64,000 nucleotides of DNA from Hypoxylon rubiginosum. Taxonomy: Eukaryota > Ascomycota > Sordariomycetes > Xylariales > Hypoxylaceae. A model generated the notes under the pieces. That model did not search any database, was not told where the DNA came from, and worked only from the letters and a program-made list of their open reading frames with translations. A program made the position numbers and the translations under genes. This document shows positions 21,798 to 33,382 of the stretch, piece after piece. Where the stretch lies: assembly GCA_902806565.1 (NCBI GenBank), contig CADCXA010000006.1, positions 620,001 through 684,000 on the forward strand, given 5' to 3'. Position 1 is the first letter of the stretch, and the number at the start of each line of letters is the position of its first letter.

Positions 21798-24700
21798 ATG
21801 TCGAACAGCGGTGGAACTCTGACCCTACCATCCCCGACTCACCCGCATCATCACCACGTCGATGTACAAGCGGGTCTGCGATCTTTGAGAAGGTCCCTGT
21901 CGCGCTCACCTTCCAAATTTCCTTTGGTGCGCACCACATCTCAAAGCAGCTCAGATGCTGGCTCTTCACCTTCTTCTCCCTCCATCAGGCGTGTCCAATC
22001 CCAATACTTTGGACAAAACACACCTCTTCACCCACCCTCGGGGACACAACCCCATACTCAATCGCCTCTAGCAACGCCTTTTCGCCCTAATGCGAAATTA
22101 TCTTTGCGCTCCGCCAAATCAACAAAGAGTCCTGCTTCAACCTCTAACTTGAACAAGCCTCTTTCGCGCCATCGCACATCTCCTAGAACATCTCCAAGGA
22201 GTCCATCTAGGCGGGCTTTAAGCCAAGTTTCTACCTCTGGCAATTCTATTCCTTCAACCCCGTCGTCCTCAGCCGAACTCGCACCTTCTGGGCAAGAAAA
22301 TACCCACATTCTTCGCACGCGCAGCCCTGCGCCGCGCAAAGCATCCGACAAGGCTTCAAATCGACATAGCATGCATCTCGATATGAGCGGCTCTTCTCAA
22401 CTTGGCACGCCTCGATTTGGCGATCTTAACACTGCTACTGCTCCAGTCGCGAGTCCTCTTAAGCGGAGCGACGCGACCATGAGCCTTGATCAGCAGCTTT
22501 CCGGCAGCCCGAACCCGAAACGTCGCAGCTATGGTCCTATGAATTTAGATGCCGACTTCAACATCTTCAACCATGGGTCGCTTTCTCCAAACTCTGTGTT
22601 CCAAGACGATTCCTCGCGCGAATATGAATGGACAAGCTCCACTTCTACTAACATTTCCGAGCCACTAGCATCAATGGCTTCGTCGCCCGCAATGCGCAGA
22701 GCTGGATCGCTCCGGAAATCCACCCTCCAGCAGCGTGAACGCTCATGGGGCAAACGCCATGCTGCCCAGCAACTGTCGCAAAACTCCAGTGAAGCCGGCA
22801 CGCCTAGGCAGCGCGAGCGCACATCTTGGGGAAAGCGACAGGCTGCGCAACATCTAGCAACGATTCCTAATGAGACTGCTACTCCTAATGCGAAGAACCG
22901 TCCGCGATTGTCTCTGGATCACTTTGTCCCCCCGCAGCCTCGAGAAAGTCCTTTCAGTGCACAAGGCCCGCTACCGAACCCGTCGGCGCACATGCTCAAC
23001 CAGCAGACGCATCAACCCCACCCGCTTTCTTATGCAATGAACACGTCATCTACCTCGACCCTTGCAGACGAGCTGCCTGCGCTACCGACTCCTTATATCG
23101 AGAGATCAAGAGCGCCAATGAACTTTTCTAAGAGTTTGCCCGTTGGTGCTGTTCGTCCACAGCCTGAGAGGCTAGGCCAAGCTGCCGGAAGCGTCTCTAC
23201 TCCCGACTACAAGAGCGCGAAACCGTTTGAAGGAGCTTTTGCATCCACAGGCTTAGTATCGAAGAAGTTCCACAATCCGGAGCTGGGTACTACGGCTAGC
23301 GCATACGGAGCTCCTCCCGATACGCCCTGCAAGAAGCATTATGGTGGTGGTACCTTTGCTACGTTTCCACAGCCCTGGTCAGGTAATTCAAAGCAGAGAG
23401 GTAGACACGTTCGGCATACATTCGGTATCACGACAACTCCTTTCGATCCTGCTACCCCGAACCGATCAACCACGCTTTTCACTGAGCAGCCGCGACCTGT
23501 GCTCTTTGGATTTTCGAATCATTCTCGCAAGGGTAGCTTACTTAGCCTGTACAGCGATGATGGACGAAGTCCTTCTCGGAAGGCCGGCGATGGCGAATCC
23601 AGTAATGATGGAGACCTGCCGCCGACGCCTACGAAGCAGCTACCTCTATCGCAGGCCTCTAGCAGGAAGAGCAAGCTGTCTAACGAAAGTCCTACTACAA
23701 ACAGACGTCTGCCTGCTCTCATGTCTGCCGCTGGAGATGGTACGACCTTGCAGCAAGAGCCCACCGTGACTTGTAAGTATAGCCCCGCGACGCGACCTTG
23801 TAATGACGGAGAAGGCGAAGGGAACATCGTCTTTGTCGACGATGCTTCCGAGCTGCCGAAACCTGTCGTTCGGGGAACGCCATCTACCGTTTTACTTTTA
23901 TCGTCGTTTAGTCGATCCCGAGCCAAGCGCCGTCCGTTTCCCACGCCGACGCCGCTCGAGGTCAACTTAATGGCCGCCCTTGTCGGATCACCTGCGAGAG
24001 TACATTGTGCTAAGAATAATTCCGTGTTTGTAGCAAGCCCATTGGAACGACTAGAATTTGCCGAGAACGACTCTCCGCGGACCCCTTCAGGAAACATTGT
24101 GCCTCCTGACGCGAGCCGTCTCTCCATCTCCAACCCAACGGATGGATTGCTATTCCCTGGCACCGATTCGCAAAAGTCAGCTTTTCCGCCTGCCACACCC
24201 ACTGCACGACACGGCAATGGCCCGCTATTTTTTGAGCGACGCGCTATCACCCCTATCAACGGCATTTCCCAAGAGCTGGACGCATCGCTCATGGCCCGGT
24301 TTGGAAAGGTTGAGCCTATTGGAAAAGGCGAATATTCGATGGTGTATAAAGTCACTGATATGGGTCCGTCTGCCAGAGGAGCAGCCTACCAAGGCTTCTT
24401 CAGCACCCCTACGCATCACCGCACGCCTTCTCCCCCGATAGGTAAGGCGTATGCAGTGAAGAAGCTTACTTCCCCGATCATAGGAAGACGAGACAGGGCT
24501 CTTCGACTTCGCGAGGTCTACGTATTGGAAAAGCTGAGAGGATGTGACCACATCGTGCAGCTCGTCAAGGATTGGGAAGATAACGACTGCCTCTACATCC
24601 AGACCGAGTTTTGCGAGGAGGGTAGCCTTGATCGTTTCCTCAACTATGTCGGCGTACGGGGACGGCTAGATGACTTCAGAATCTGGAAGATTATGCTCGA

Positions 24701-25493
24701 GATCAGCAAGGTACGTGTTGAAAAGATAGAAAAGCAGACGTGGTAATGATTCTAACAAATTAAACAGGGAATCAGACACATTCACAGTGCTGGTTTTATC
24801 CATCTCGATCTGAAGCCTGCGAATATCTTCATTGATCATCAGGGTACCCTGAAGATTGGAGATTTCGGATTGTCTACGCCCTTGCCTCTAGAAAAGGGAC
24901 CCGACCTAGAAGGAGATCGCGAATACCTGGCTCCTGAAGCTCTTCGATCAGAAATTGGACAGCCTGCCGATATCTTCGCTCTCGGCCTTATCATCATGGA
25001 GATTGCTGCCAACGTTAAGCTGCCCGAAAATGGGGCAACTTGGTCTGCACTGAGGGAAGGCGACTTTTCCGATGTTCCAACGCTCACTCAGGATTCGACT
25101 TCAGTTGCGCGAGATGCTAATGGCATGCCTCTTGACGATTCTGACCGTGGTACTAACGTGTTTGGAGAGAAGCCCCCTTCGCGTTACAAGTTCCAGCGCG
25201 CAGCCCGGCAGTCGGGTGACATCTTCGGCTTGGGTAGGAAGAGCGAGCTGCAAGATCCGCCGGACTTCATGAAGGATCCCACTCATCCTTACTCTCTGGA
25301 CGCGGTTGTGAAGTGGATGCTGTCGTCGGAGCCCATATGCCGACCTACCGTCTACCAAATACTTGGGTTCGAAGTACTGAGCTGGGTGTCGAATCGTCGA
25401 CGTGCAGCTGCTACTGTCTTCGAGGGTAACTGGGGCCCCGCGGACGAGGTAATGCAGCCCATCTCACTCGATGTCCAGATGACGGACGTCTAA
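21798..25493 (+). CDS. wee1: Wee1/Swe1-type mitosis-inhibitor protein kinase
   Basis: Exons 21798-24710 and 24768-25493 flank a 57-nt phase-0 intron (donor GTACGT, branch TCTAAC, acceptor AACAG) and encode 1,212 residues. The first 820 residues are disordered, Ser/Pro-rich, with many SP/TP sites (RRSLSRSPSKFP near the start) suited to Cdk phosphorylation. The kinase domain starts near residue 826: glycine loop GKGEYSMVY (842-850), VAIK-type Lys888, HLDLKPAN with catalytic Asp985 (HLD instead of HRD), DFG at 1003-1005 and EGDREYLAPE ending at 1028. HLDLKPANIFI, EGDREYLAPE and FCEEGSLDRFL mark the Wee1 family, which phosphorylates the conserved Tyr in the Cdk1 glycine loop to hold cells before mitosis. 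Residues about 310-361 carry a two-copy internal repeat around RERSWGKR. The upstream TTG-started extension is not needed. Confidence 0.93.
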
Positions 25494-26946
25494 ACCTCCA
25501 CCCATGTCATTCCTCACCCTTACAGGGTTATCGAATCTTGCTTAATCTGGACGGGGGGATACATATGGAGGGGTATTTGACAGACAGGCTGGCGTTGGTG
25601 GTTTGCGTATCTCGGCCAATTTGGCTGGATATGTGGAGGCCGATAAGATTTCTGAAGGCTTTGGCCCAAGGATATTGAGTTCTGGAGGTGGCTGGCGAGT
25701 TCAAGTTTTGCGTCTTGCATGATGCCGAACTTGGTTCCCAAACCAAATAACAATCACGATTCTACACGACATTACATACCCATCACACTCACCTGGTCGC
25801 ATACGATAAGATTTTTGCGGCCGTGTTTGGTCCTCGATAGTGGTGCCGTGACAACGTCACGGATATACACCAACATGGGATAACCCACCTTTCCGGACTT
25901 ATCTTCCATCGAATAATCACCCCTTCGAACGACTAGGATTCGAAGGCTATCGTCGAGATGGAAGGGGTTTCGGACTAGGGCCCATTTACTTATTAACGGC
26001 GTTTTTTTTCAACGGATCACCAACCTTAGATGGGGTTTACCACGGTTTTGCCTTTTTCAATTCGATTTGAACGGCAGGGAAAAAAAGGGAACAAGGTCGG
26101 CTATAACGACCAGGGCAATTAGGGGCGTTCTTTGTCGGAACCTGCATTGCCATCCCGTTTCCGGGATAAGAAAAGGGAAAAAAAGAAGAGTCGAACGGGT
26201 AGAGAATTTCCCCCGAGACTCGGAGAAGAAGGATCGTCACTCGGTTTCTAACGAGCCTTACGTATGATTGACGATATGATATGACTTGCTACCTGCTATT
26301 TTCGTTGACGTTTCGAGAGGAGACAGGGCGGATGGAGACAGACGGACAAGATACGTCTTCAATTCGTTAATTATCCTCCTTGCTGTATTGCTAGCAATTT
26401 TTGGTAGTCAATTCGCATATAGAATGACTTAAGTAGCAAAAACTCGATGACTTCACGATCAAAGACTGCTTTAATTGCTTGAGTGAAAGTTGTCCCGTGC
26501 GATCACTCGACTTCAAGGCCAAGTACCTATATAAGGTACGTGGGAGGTACTGTATCTACCTTGGGTAAGCTATTTACACATCTCGAACAGGCGACTACCA
26601 TCAAGCTACATCTTTTCTATTCTCGCCAGGAACCCATCGACTAACCAACCATATACTCGACATGCTGTTCCTTCACCGTAATCGAGAACTAAGCTAGTCT
26701 AACTTATGCCAGCTCTTCCCCTTCACCATCACCGTCGCCTCGTGGGTATATGTAACACGTGTGGGACCATCCGTCTCCCCTAACGCCAAAGGTTGGTGGC
26801 TTCCCCCCTCACCCCCAAGATGCAAAATTGCTTGACGTGTAAAACAGACCCGAGTTAGGCTGACTTAACTCGTGTCAAGCATTACTATCAATTCTCATGC
26901 GCAATTGCAGAATACGAACTATCTCGTACATTCGGGTTTTCCCGAA
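25494..26946. other. Convergent intergenic region
   Basis: This 1.45 kb lies between the 3' ends of the kinase (plus) and Spc98 (minus) genes, so no promoter is required in it. Small frames at 25520-25753 and 26037-26267 show no coding character, and I see no repeat or RNA gene. The length is large for a convergent pair; an unmodelled non-coding transcript cannot be excluded. Confidence 0.5.
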
Positions 26947-29798
26947 TCAGCCCTTAGATGCCCCCTTACCAGTACCAAGAGCAGCAGCACCAACCGCCGC
27001 ACCATCGGCAGCAGCGGCAGTCTTGGAGGGCGCAGCAGGAGTACCCTTGGGCTTGCGGCGGACGGGCTGGTAGACGTCGTTGAAGTTCATCGCGACGCCG
27101 AGGAACCGGAGGTCGACGTCGGCCTGGTAGGCGAGGTCGCCGAGGAGGATCTGGAGCTTAGTCCGGAAGCGGTCGCCGAGGTGCCTGAGCCGCTCCTGGA
27201 GGGCCGGGAACTCGCTCTGCGGGCCGCCGGGGCGGCTCGCTCCGTTACCGTCTTCGTCGTCGTCGTCGTCGTGGGACACGTTGTGCCGCAGGTCGGCCTC
27301 CTGGCGCTGCATAAAGTCCGAGACGGACCACGAGTACAGGCCGTCGACGCAGTCGCGGTACGCGAGCATGGTGCGCAGCAGCTCGCCCAGCTGGATCATG
27401 TAGCTGTTGTCGTCCTCCTCGACGCTCGCGCTGGCGGCGCCCGCGGACGAGGCGACGAAGCGGCGGCGGCGGGCGCCCAGCAGGCCCTTGTGCGTGATGG
27501 CTTCGAGGTACGTGAGGTGGGCCGTGATGACGTCGTCGAGCGTCGCGTCCTCCTTGCGGAGCTTGTCCTGGAGCTCCGTCCAGGAGCTCTCGATGACCTC
27601 GAACAGGATGTAGTACTGCAGCTGGCCGACGAAGTGCACCATCTCGGCCAGGAACCCGCGCGTCGTCTTCCACGTCTGGCGCACGGCGGCGCGGGCCGTC
27701 TGCAGGACGCCGCGCGAGCCCGTCGTGACCTTGCGCCAGGTGGACGACAGGGCGAACTCGACGCGCTTGACGCGCCACAGGAAGTTGAAGACTTTCAGGT
27801 ACTGGCGGTTGCCCCAGTCCGACACCACCACGTCGACGGGCGCGTCGATCTTGTACTCGAGCGTGAAGCAGTCCCAGCCGATGTCGCCGTGCGAGAGCTG
27901 CAGCATGCGCGCGTCGAGCCGCCGCAGCACCTCGGGCGAGTCGTACTGCGCGTTGGACCCGCGGATCGCGTGCTCGAGCTGCGCGGTCAGGGTGTGTCGA
28001 TACTGCGCCCCGGCCGGGCGGTCCAAGTTCGCCGCGAGCGACTCCATCAGCAGCGCGATGAAGTCGCCTTGTCCCAGCAGTATGTAGCTCTTGAGCGCCT
28101 GGAGGTGCTCGAAGAGGTGGAACTTGTTCGTCATGAGGTGGAGTAGTCGACGCATCGTGGTCTTGTACGCCTCGTCGATCCAGGTTTCTAGGGTTGCCGT
28201 GTCCCCGTAACGGAGCTCCTTGGACGATTCCTTCGAGTACGACTCGACCCATTGGGCGTCGCCGCAGCTGTGACGGATGAAGTTCAGGGACTTGCCAATC
28301 AGGAAGACCTTTTCGGAGAACTCCATGGTGACTATAGAAGGGATCATATCTGCGGCTAATACGTATTTATCTTCCCAGACATTGACCGATCCCGATTTGC
28401 CCTTGGGCATCGCGTCGACCGACTGCTCTTGTACGAAGAATTCGAGGTACGGATCTGAGAGCTCGCCGTCGTATATCCAATATCTCAAAATATCGTAGAA
28501 GGGACGGGTAACAGGCTTAAGGAGGCGTTCAGCAAAAGCACCTACTATGGGATCGCCGTGTGACGAGGAGAACGAGTGAATTAGCGAGATGAGCTGGCCC
28601 CCCTTTTTGCTCTTGGATTCTTCAGCAATTAAGCTCATGAGCCGTAGGCCCATTGTAGCCTCACGTGTCCAGACGACGCAGCGCTTCAGAGTCACGCCCG
28701 CCTTTCCGATGCCGCTTCGTGGGGCATTCTCGTCAATAGTAGATAGCGCACGCCTAATCTGACCTTCTAGGGTGGCGACGAGTGTAAGATAGGAGCGTAG
28801 CTCGTTGCTTATAGCTGCTCGAAGACTTTGACCAAGTAGTCCTTCGGCAGGCGTCTTGATGAAGTCTTCAAGGGTACGGTAGAGAAGCGAGGGTTCAGCG
28901 AGGGAATGGAGGAGGCCGATCAGCGGCGGAGGGAGAGTGGATGGTAGCTTTAGTGAGTACTCTTTACCGAACGGAAGAGTGGTAGAGGAAAGGCCCTGGA
29001 GGGTATATGGGAGATCTCGAAGGAGAGCGGGTTCTGAGGGTTCTATATCACAGTAATTATCTGCTAGTAGCTTGGACTTGATAGCAACGTCCCTCTTAGG
29101 TGGTATTGAGACATTGTCCTTGCTACCCTTATTGCGTCTATGATCACTGGCGGTCGAGGGCCGCTGAGACTCTCCGTCAAGGGACTTCATGTCTTTAGGA
29201 TTCTTGAGTACATCACGGAGTTCGGTGGGATTGTAGTCGTCGAAGGTTTGGTCGCGTCTGGGTGGTTCGACGCTTTCTTGGTTGGAAGGGCCACTGGAAC
29301 CGTATTCCTCTCTTTCTTCTTGCTTTCTGCGTTTGGCCTGCTCCTGCTGGAATTCGGCAAAAGCCACAGGGTCAGGCTCGTTAGGGTCTGGCGAGTCGGC
29401 AAGCTGGTAGAGAAGGTACAACATAGCCCATTTTTGGTTGAGGACAGGCAATGCTAGTAACCGAGAGTAAAGGTTGGAATAGCGCAAAGCCTGGCTCGGG
29501 TTCGTCTGTACGAGCCTTCGCCTGATGAGTTCGGAAGCATGATTCTGGTCGGCAAGGGGAGGGGGTCGTGGTCTAGTAACGATAGAGTCAACATCCAGCT
29601 GTCATGGCATTAACTCAATGGCTACGTATTTATGTATTCTTACTGGTTTAACTGCTGCTTGATCTCGTCAAAGAATAAGTCATGTCTCTGCTGCGCGTCT
29701 TCGTCGCTGAGGTGGGGGTTGTCTGGGAGTAGCTGCGAGATCAAGCGATTGATGCTCAGATCAACGCGCTTCGTCCGGTCTTGATTCGACCCAGACAT
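26947..29798 (-). CDS. SPC98: Spc98/GCP3, gamma-tubulin complex component
   Basis: Exon 1 is 29798-29644 (MSGSNQDRTKRVDLSINRLI...) and exon 2 is 29572-26947. They join through a 71-nt intron (donor GTAAGA at 29643, acceptor ACTAG at 29573) to give 926 residues. An earlier AG at 29599 would shift frame. Family landmarks are RYWIYDGELSDPYLEFFV, YVLAADMIPSIV, FLIGKSLNFIRHSCGD, LGQGDFIALLMESL, and the C-terminal WDCFTLEYKIDAPVDVV and HFVGQLQYYILFEV of the gamma-tubulin-binding GRIP2 domain. GCP3/Spc98 pairs with GCP2/Spc97 and gamma-tubulin to nucleate microtubules at the spindle pole body and in the cytoplasm. The protein ends in an Ala/Gly-rich low-complexity tail. The 3' half of the gene is very G/C-rich at third positions while the 5' half is not, with a rather sharp change near 28,100. 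Confidence 0.95.
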
Positions 29799-30690
29799 TG
29801 TGTCATTTTAGCTTTACTGTCCGAAGCGCAATCAGCTTAAGAGGAAATGGTCTATAGAGTATGGGAGCCGGTAGAAAATATCCAAGGTGGTTTATAGTAT
29901 TCTAGAGTATTGGTATTGGTATTAGTATTGGTATCGGTATCGAGTAGACCAGACGCGACGCGACGGATTGACCACCTAGGAAGATACTTACCTAGGTACT
30001 GTACCTTAGATGTAGGTGTATAAATGCCCCTGTTTACCTTATTTAGCTTGGAGGGGCTACGGGTAACAGCATCTGCTTACCCGGTAACAGTTCTTTAGGG
30101 TATTAGTAACAAACTTAGAGCCGCACCCTCTAGGGGACCGAGGTACTGAGTACTATTCAGATGCGCTAAAGAACAACTAAAGCTCTACTAAAGAAAGGTT
30201 CTCAATACAACATTTGTTGCCCCCAAATACCCCCCACAACAACCCCAGAATTCCCAATCATATCCCCCCTCCCGGCGTAGTACGTAGCAGCTGTAGGGAA
30301 CCGCTGAACGTTGATTTCCAATTTACTAAGACGACATCTCAACCCTTCCGCTTAATCGCCAGCGGAAACGCCGTGAGATTCTTCATCAAATATTTCCATC
30401 ATAACTACCCTTTCTCATCATTGTGAATTGTGCGTTTGGATCGCATTGGACTGACGCACTCGATGAATGGGGTTTAATCCCTTTTTTCGAGCTGCGCGGT
30501 GCTCATAGCTCGCACGCGACATCTCGTGCACGCACCGCCTAAATCTCGCGATCCGCCCGTACCACCCATCAACAATTCCACATACTGGCATACAGAAACC
30601 CGCCCACATAATATTGCAACAATTCAGCCCACTACCCGCTATCTCCGACCTCCCAACCCATCTCCAAAACCCCCCCCCGAATTCCTAAAC
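29799..30690. other. Divergent promoter region of SPC98 and HFI1
   Basis: Both neighbouring genes start outward from this 0.9 kb, so it should carry both promoters. It contains a GGTATT-type hexamer repeat and, just before the HFI1 start, a C-rich leader. No specific transcription-factor site can be named with confidence. Confidence 0.6.
29905..29946 (+). repeat. Hexamer microsatellite (GGTATT-like, 7 units)
   Basis: Seven hexamers of the form (G/T/C)(G/A)GTAT follow one another, for example TGGTAT, TAGTAT and CGGTAT. The array lies about 110 bp upstream of the SPC98 start. Confidence 0.8.
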
Positions 30691-32257
30691 ATGCCCGACA
30701 TAGATCCTGCGGCTTTAAGCCGCCCTTCTGTCAACCTCTCTACTCCGACCCTCAAATCCATAACCGTCTCTGCGCCCGTCACCCAGAAGGTCACCAAGAC
30801 CAGTCAGATCATTCCTACCCGTATCGATCTTGAGCCCCTCTTTACGGCTCTAAAGTCCGCTGTTGGAAATGAACAATGGAATCGTTACAAAGAAGCTCTT
30901 AATCAATTCTTCATAGGTTCGTCCTTTGTTTCTACTTTCACTATGCGACAGCGATAAATCCACTTACACACTTCCCCAGGCCGCTTGAACCAAGCAGAGC
31001 TTGCCGAGCGTATTGATCCCATACTATACTCTCCCAATGGCGACAAATGCCACTTACACAACCAGCTTCTTGCTGCGATATATGGGAACCTCACCAGGGA
31101 AATGCCGGATCAAGGTGTTGCGCCATGGGTATCTGCCAACGACAAGCCCATCCCTACCGTGGGTGCAAAGCCAGTCACTGGCGATGCTGCCGAGCGAAGG
31201 TTAAAGGGAGAGGTCATGCAGCTACCGGCTCGCGATAGACGACGTCTCAAGGAGCTCAACCACAACGATGTGAGTAAAAATTTTGGGTCTTGCGCGAATC
31301 TTCGTGGCGTAGATATTCGGTTGCTGTGACTAACAGTCTGCGTAGCCTACACTCGCCGAGTTCCAATCCTTCTTCGATAGTCAGCACTGGCACCGATGGC
31401 AGCCGCGACCGGATGCGCGCCCGGATGCACGCTCGGAAGCACCTCAAAGTGCCAATGACTTGAATAAGATGAGTAGGTCTTCTCTCCAATCATGACTATG
31501 CCTAGTTTAGATGCTAATACAGGTAGACTGGGACCTCGAGATCCGCAAGCGATTTGCGCAACCATTGGCCGTGGAGTCGGGCGAGTTCCCTGATACTACA
31601 ACTATCGAGTCGAGAATGTTGCCCCTCTGCTATCAATCAGGACTCCACGGTGGTCACGCTCCCGATGCGGCCCAGTTCATGACCGTTGCAGCTGAGACTG
31701 CCATCAAAGAATTTCTCGCCACCGTCTTCAGCAGAACGAAAAGCAACGGCCCGGGCGATTCCGGAAGCGCTGGATTTGGCTCTGGAACCAGCTGGATCCA
31801 GACGCACAAGTATCGTCGACAACTCAGACGAGAGGAGGGAGCGCTTTCCAAAGGAGAACTGTCCCGAGACAAGAGTGGTCTTCTACCCATCGAGGCGAAA
31901 GCTGCGAGCGAGCGAACTGCGCTCAGTATGGCTGACCTGCGACTCGCCTTGGAGATAGGCGACTGTGGTATCAACACTATGCCTATTCTCAGGAAGACAG
32001 TGATCAACAACTACAGAGATGGCGAGTTAGAAAAGTATAACAGCTATAGTTACCTCCATGGCATCAGCCCCAAAAAGAGGAGCTACGACGACTTCGTTAC
32101 CGGTGGCGTTAACGGTGCCCGCCCTCGCCAACTTACTAACGGCGGTGCCCACCCCGATGTCATGGAGATTGACGAAGAGCCGACGTGGGAGGGCGCGGAA
32201 TCCACGGATACATCCAGATTAGACAACGTCTTAGACACGTGTCTAGCGGTTCCCTAG
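30691..32257 (+). CDS. HFI1: Hfi1/Ada1, SAGA core subunit
   Basis: Four exons, 30691-30916, 30980-31269, 31346-31472 and 31527-32257, make 457 residues. The introns are 63, 76 and 54 nt; the third uses donor GTAGGT and acceptor GGTAG, which restores [12 protein letters not shown]. The start ATG at 30691 follows CCTAAAC. The first exon contains [40 protein letters not shown], the hallmark of the SAGA-Tad1/Hfi1 domain. The middle has [10 protein letters not shown] and the C-terminal half has [12 protein letters not shown]. The end, [12 protein letters not shown], matches the expected short helix at the family C-terminus. Hfi1 bridges core histone-fold subunits and is needed for integrity of the SAGA coactivator complex in the nucleus. 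An open frame continues directly after the TAG; see findings. Confidence 0.92.
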
Positions 32258-32609
32258 GCGGTGCGACCGCAATATCTGATCGGGATGGCGTGCGGCCGTG
32301 AATTCGGATTGCGCAACTGGTGGGACCACCTTGGTCAGGTAGCTCCGTATGAGGTGGTGTCCGAGGAGCTACGTAAGGCAGAAAACGCAAAAGGACATAA
32401 ATACTTTTCCGAAGTCAAAGACGCTCCTAAACCTGGGGGCATTTCCGCAGCTAAAGACGTTATCACTATCAAAGACGATGACGACGACGTCGAGATCACG
32501 GAGATCCGCAAGGTCGTACACTGCAAGGGGGGAAAAAGACGACGACGACTATACCCCGGAAAATGATTATAACACGGACGATTCGGAAGTATTCGAGATG
32601 CGACCTTGA
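32258..32609 (+). pseudogene. Acidic open frame directly downstream of HFI1, broken by a probable frameshift
   Basis: In the HFI1 frame, reading continues beyond the TAG for about 100 codons to 32566, with an ATG at 32285 (MACGREFGLRNWWDHLGQ). It includes a SUMO-interaction-like acidic patch (VITIKDDDDDVEITEI). At a G6A5 run (32527-32537) the sense-like text moves to another frame, which ends EKDDDDYTPENDYNTDDSEV at 32609. The two halves together look like one small acidic protein interrupted by a one-base change. No family is recognised. It may be a small gene, a gene remnant or a former HFI1 extension. Confidence 0.35.
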
Positions 32610-33382
32610 GATGCGACTTTGGGGAAGACGCAACAGAAGAAGGATAACTATACTGCATTGGCAAAACGGCGTTGGGATGAATTGCATTGTTTGGATCTTG
32701 TACGAACACAAAACATGGAACTGAGGGAGGCCTCTGGCGTTTGCTCATGGTGGATAATGTACTCTATTTTCACGATACCCCCACGCCGTTGTATGAAGCA
32801 GCCTCTGAGTCTTGTAGATAGAAAGCAGATGGCCGATTTAATCGGCAAAGAAGTGCTCGATGTTTAATAATAAGATGAAGTTGACAAATTACAACTCTTC
32901 ACGGGTAAGACTTGACGAATCTATCTGCCTAACTTGTATACTTCGTTTACCTACATGTAGGTAGAGGTAGGAAATAGAGGTAGGAAATAGAAGTAGGAAA
33001 TACATGTGCTAATTTAATTATATCTTGTAACAAGTCCCGGTTAGCGATTACACCACCATTGACGGGTGGCTGCTTTGACTTAGGTTAGGTACATTTTGGC
33101 AGATGGGATGACGTCCCGTAGCCCCATTTATTCCCCATTTATTCGGATTGCTACATGGGTGGAGCTCGACGCGACAGAACGCGGACACGAACGCGTCTTA
33201 TGCTATTATCCAGCCCCCACTTACACCTTTTCTACCTCTCTAACCCTTAACCCTACAAATGCAAATTGCATGTTCTAACTTTGCCTTATTTCTTTTCATA
33301 CCAATTCTTACACATGATGCCTTCTTAAGATCATAGAACCTAGTCTATTATATCTTTCCACAATTGAGAATTGATAGTCAGA
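32610..33382. other. Intergenic region upstream of MRC1
   Basis: No gene is supported. It includes a 13-bp tandem repeat (listed separately) and should contain the MRC1 promoter; the last 150 bp are T/C-rich and lie just before the MRC1 ATG. Confidence 0.5.
32964..33002 (+). repeat. 13-bp tandem repeat (GAGGTAGGAAATA x3)
   Basis: Three consecutive 13-bp copies differing by one base (third copy GAAGTAGGAAATA). Located about 380 bp upstream of the MRC1 start. Confidence 0.88.

Noticed and set aside
23773..23911. Possible intron inside the Wee1-type coding exon (GTAAGT...TTTAG)
   Set aside because: The 139-nt removal would shift the frame, whereas the unspliced frame stays open into the kinase domain.
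26872..28146. 424-codon plus-strand open frame
   Set aside because: It is antisense to the GC-rich 3' half of SPC98, has Val/Glu/Arg/Asp-biased composition and no domain; it is open only because GC-rich codons avoid stops.
29599..29643. 45-nt intron in SPC98 using the first AG
   Set aside because: It leaves two bases before a codon boundary and shifts the frame. The AG at 29573 gives a 71-nt intron and keeps the GCP3 frame.
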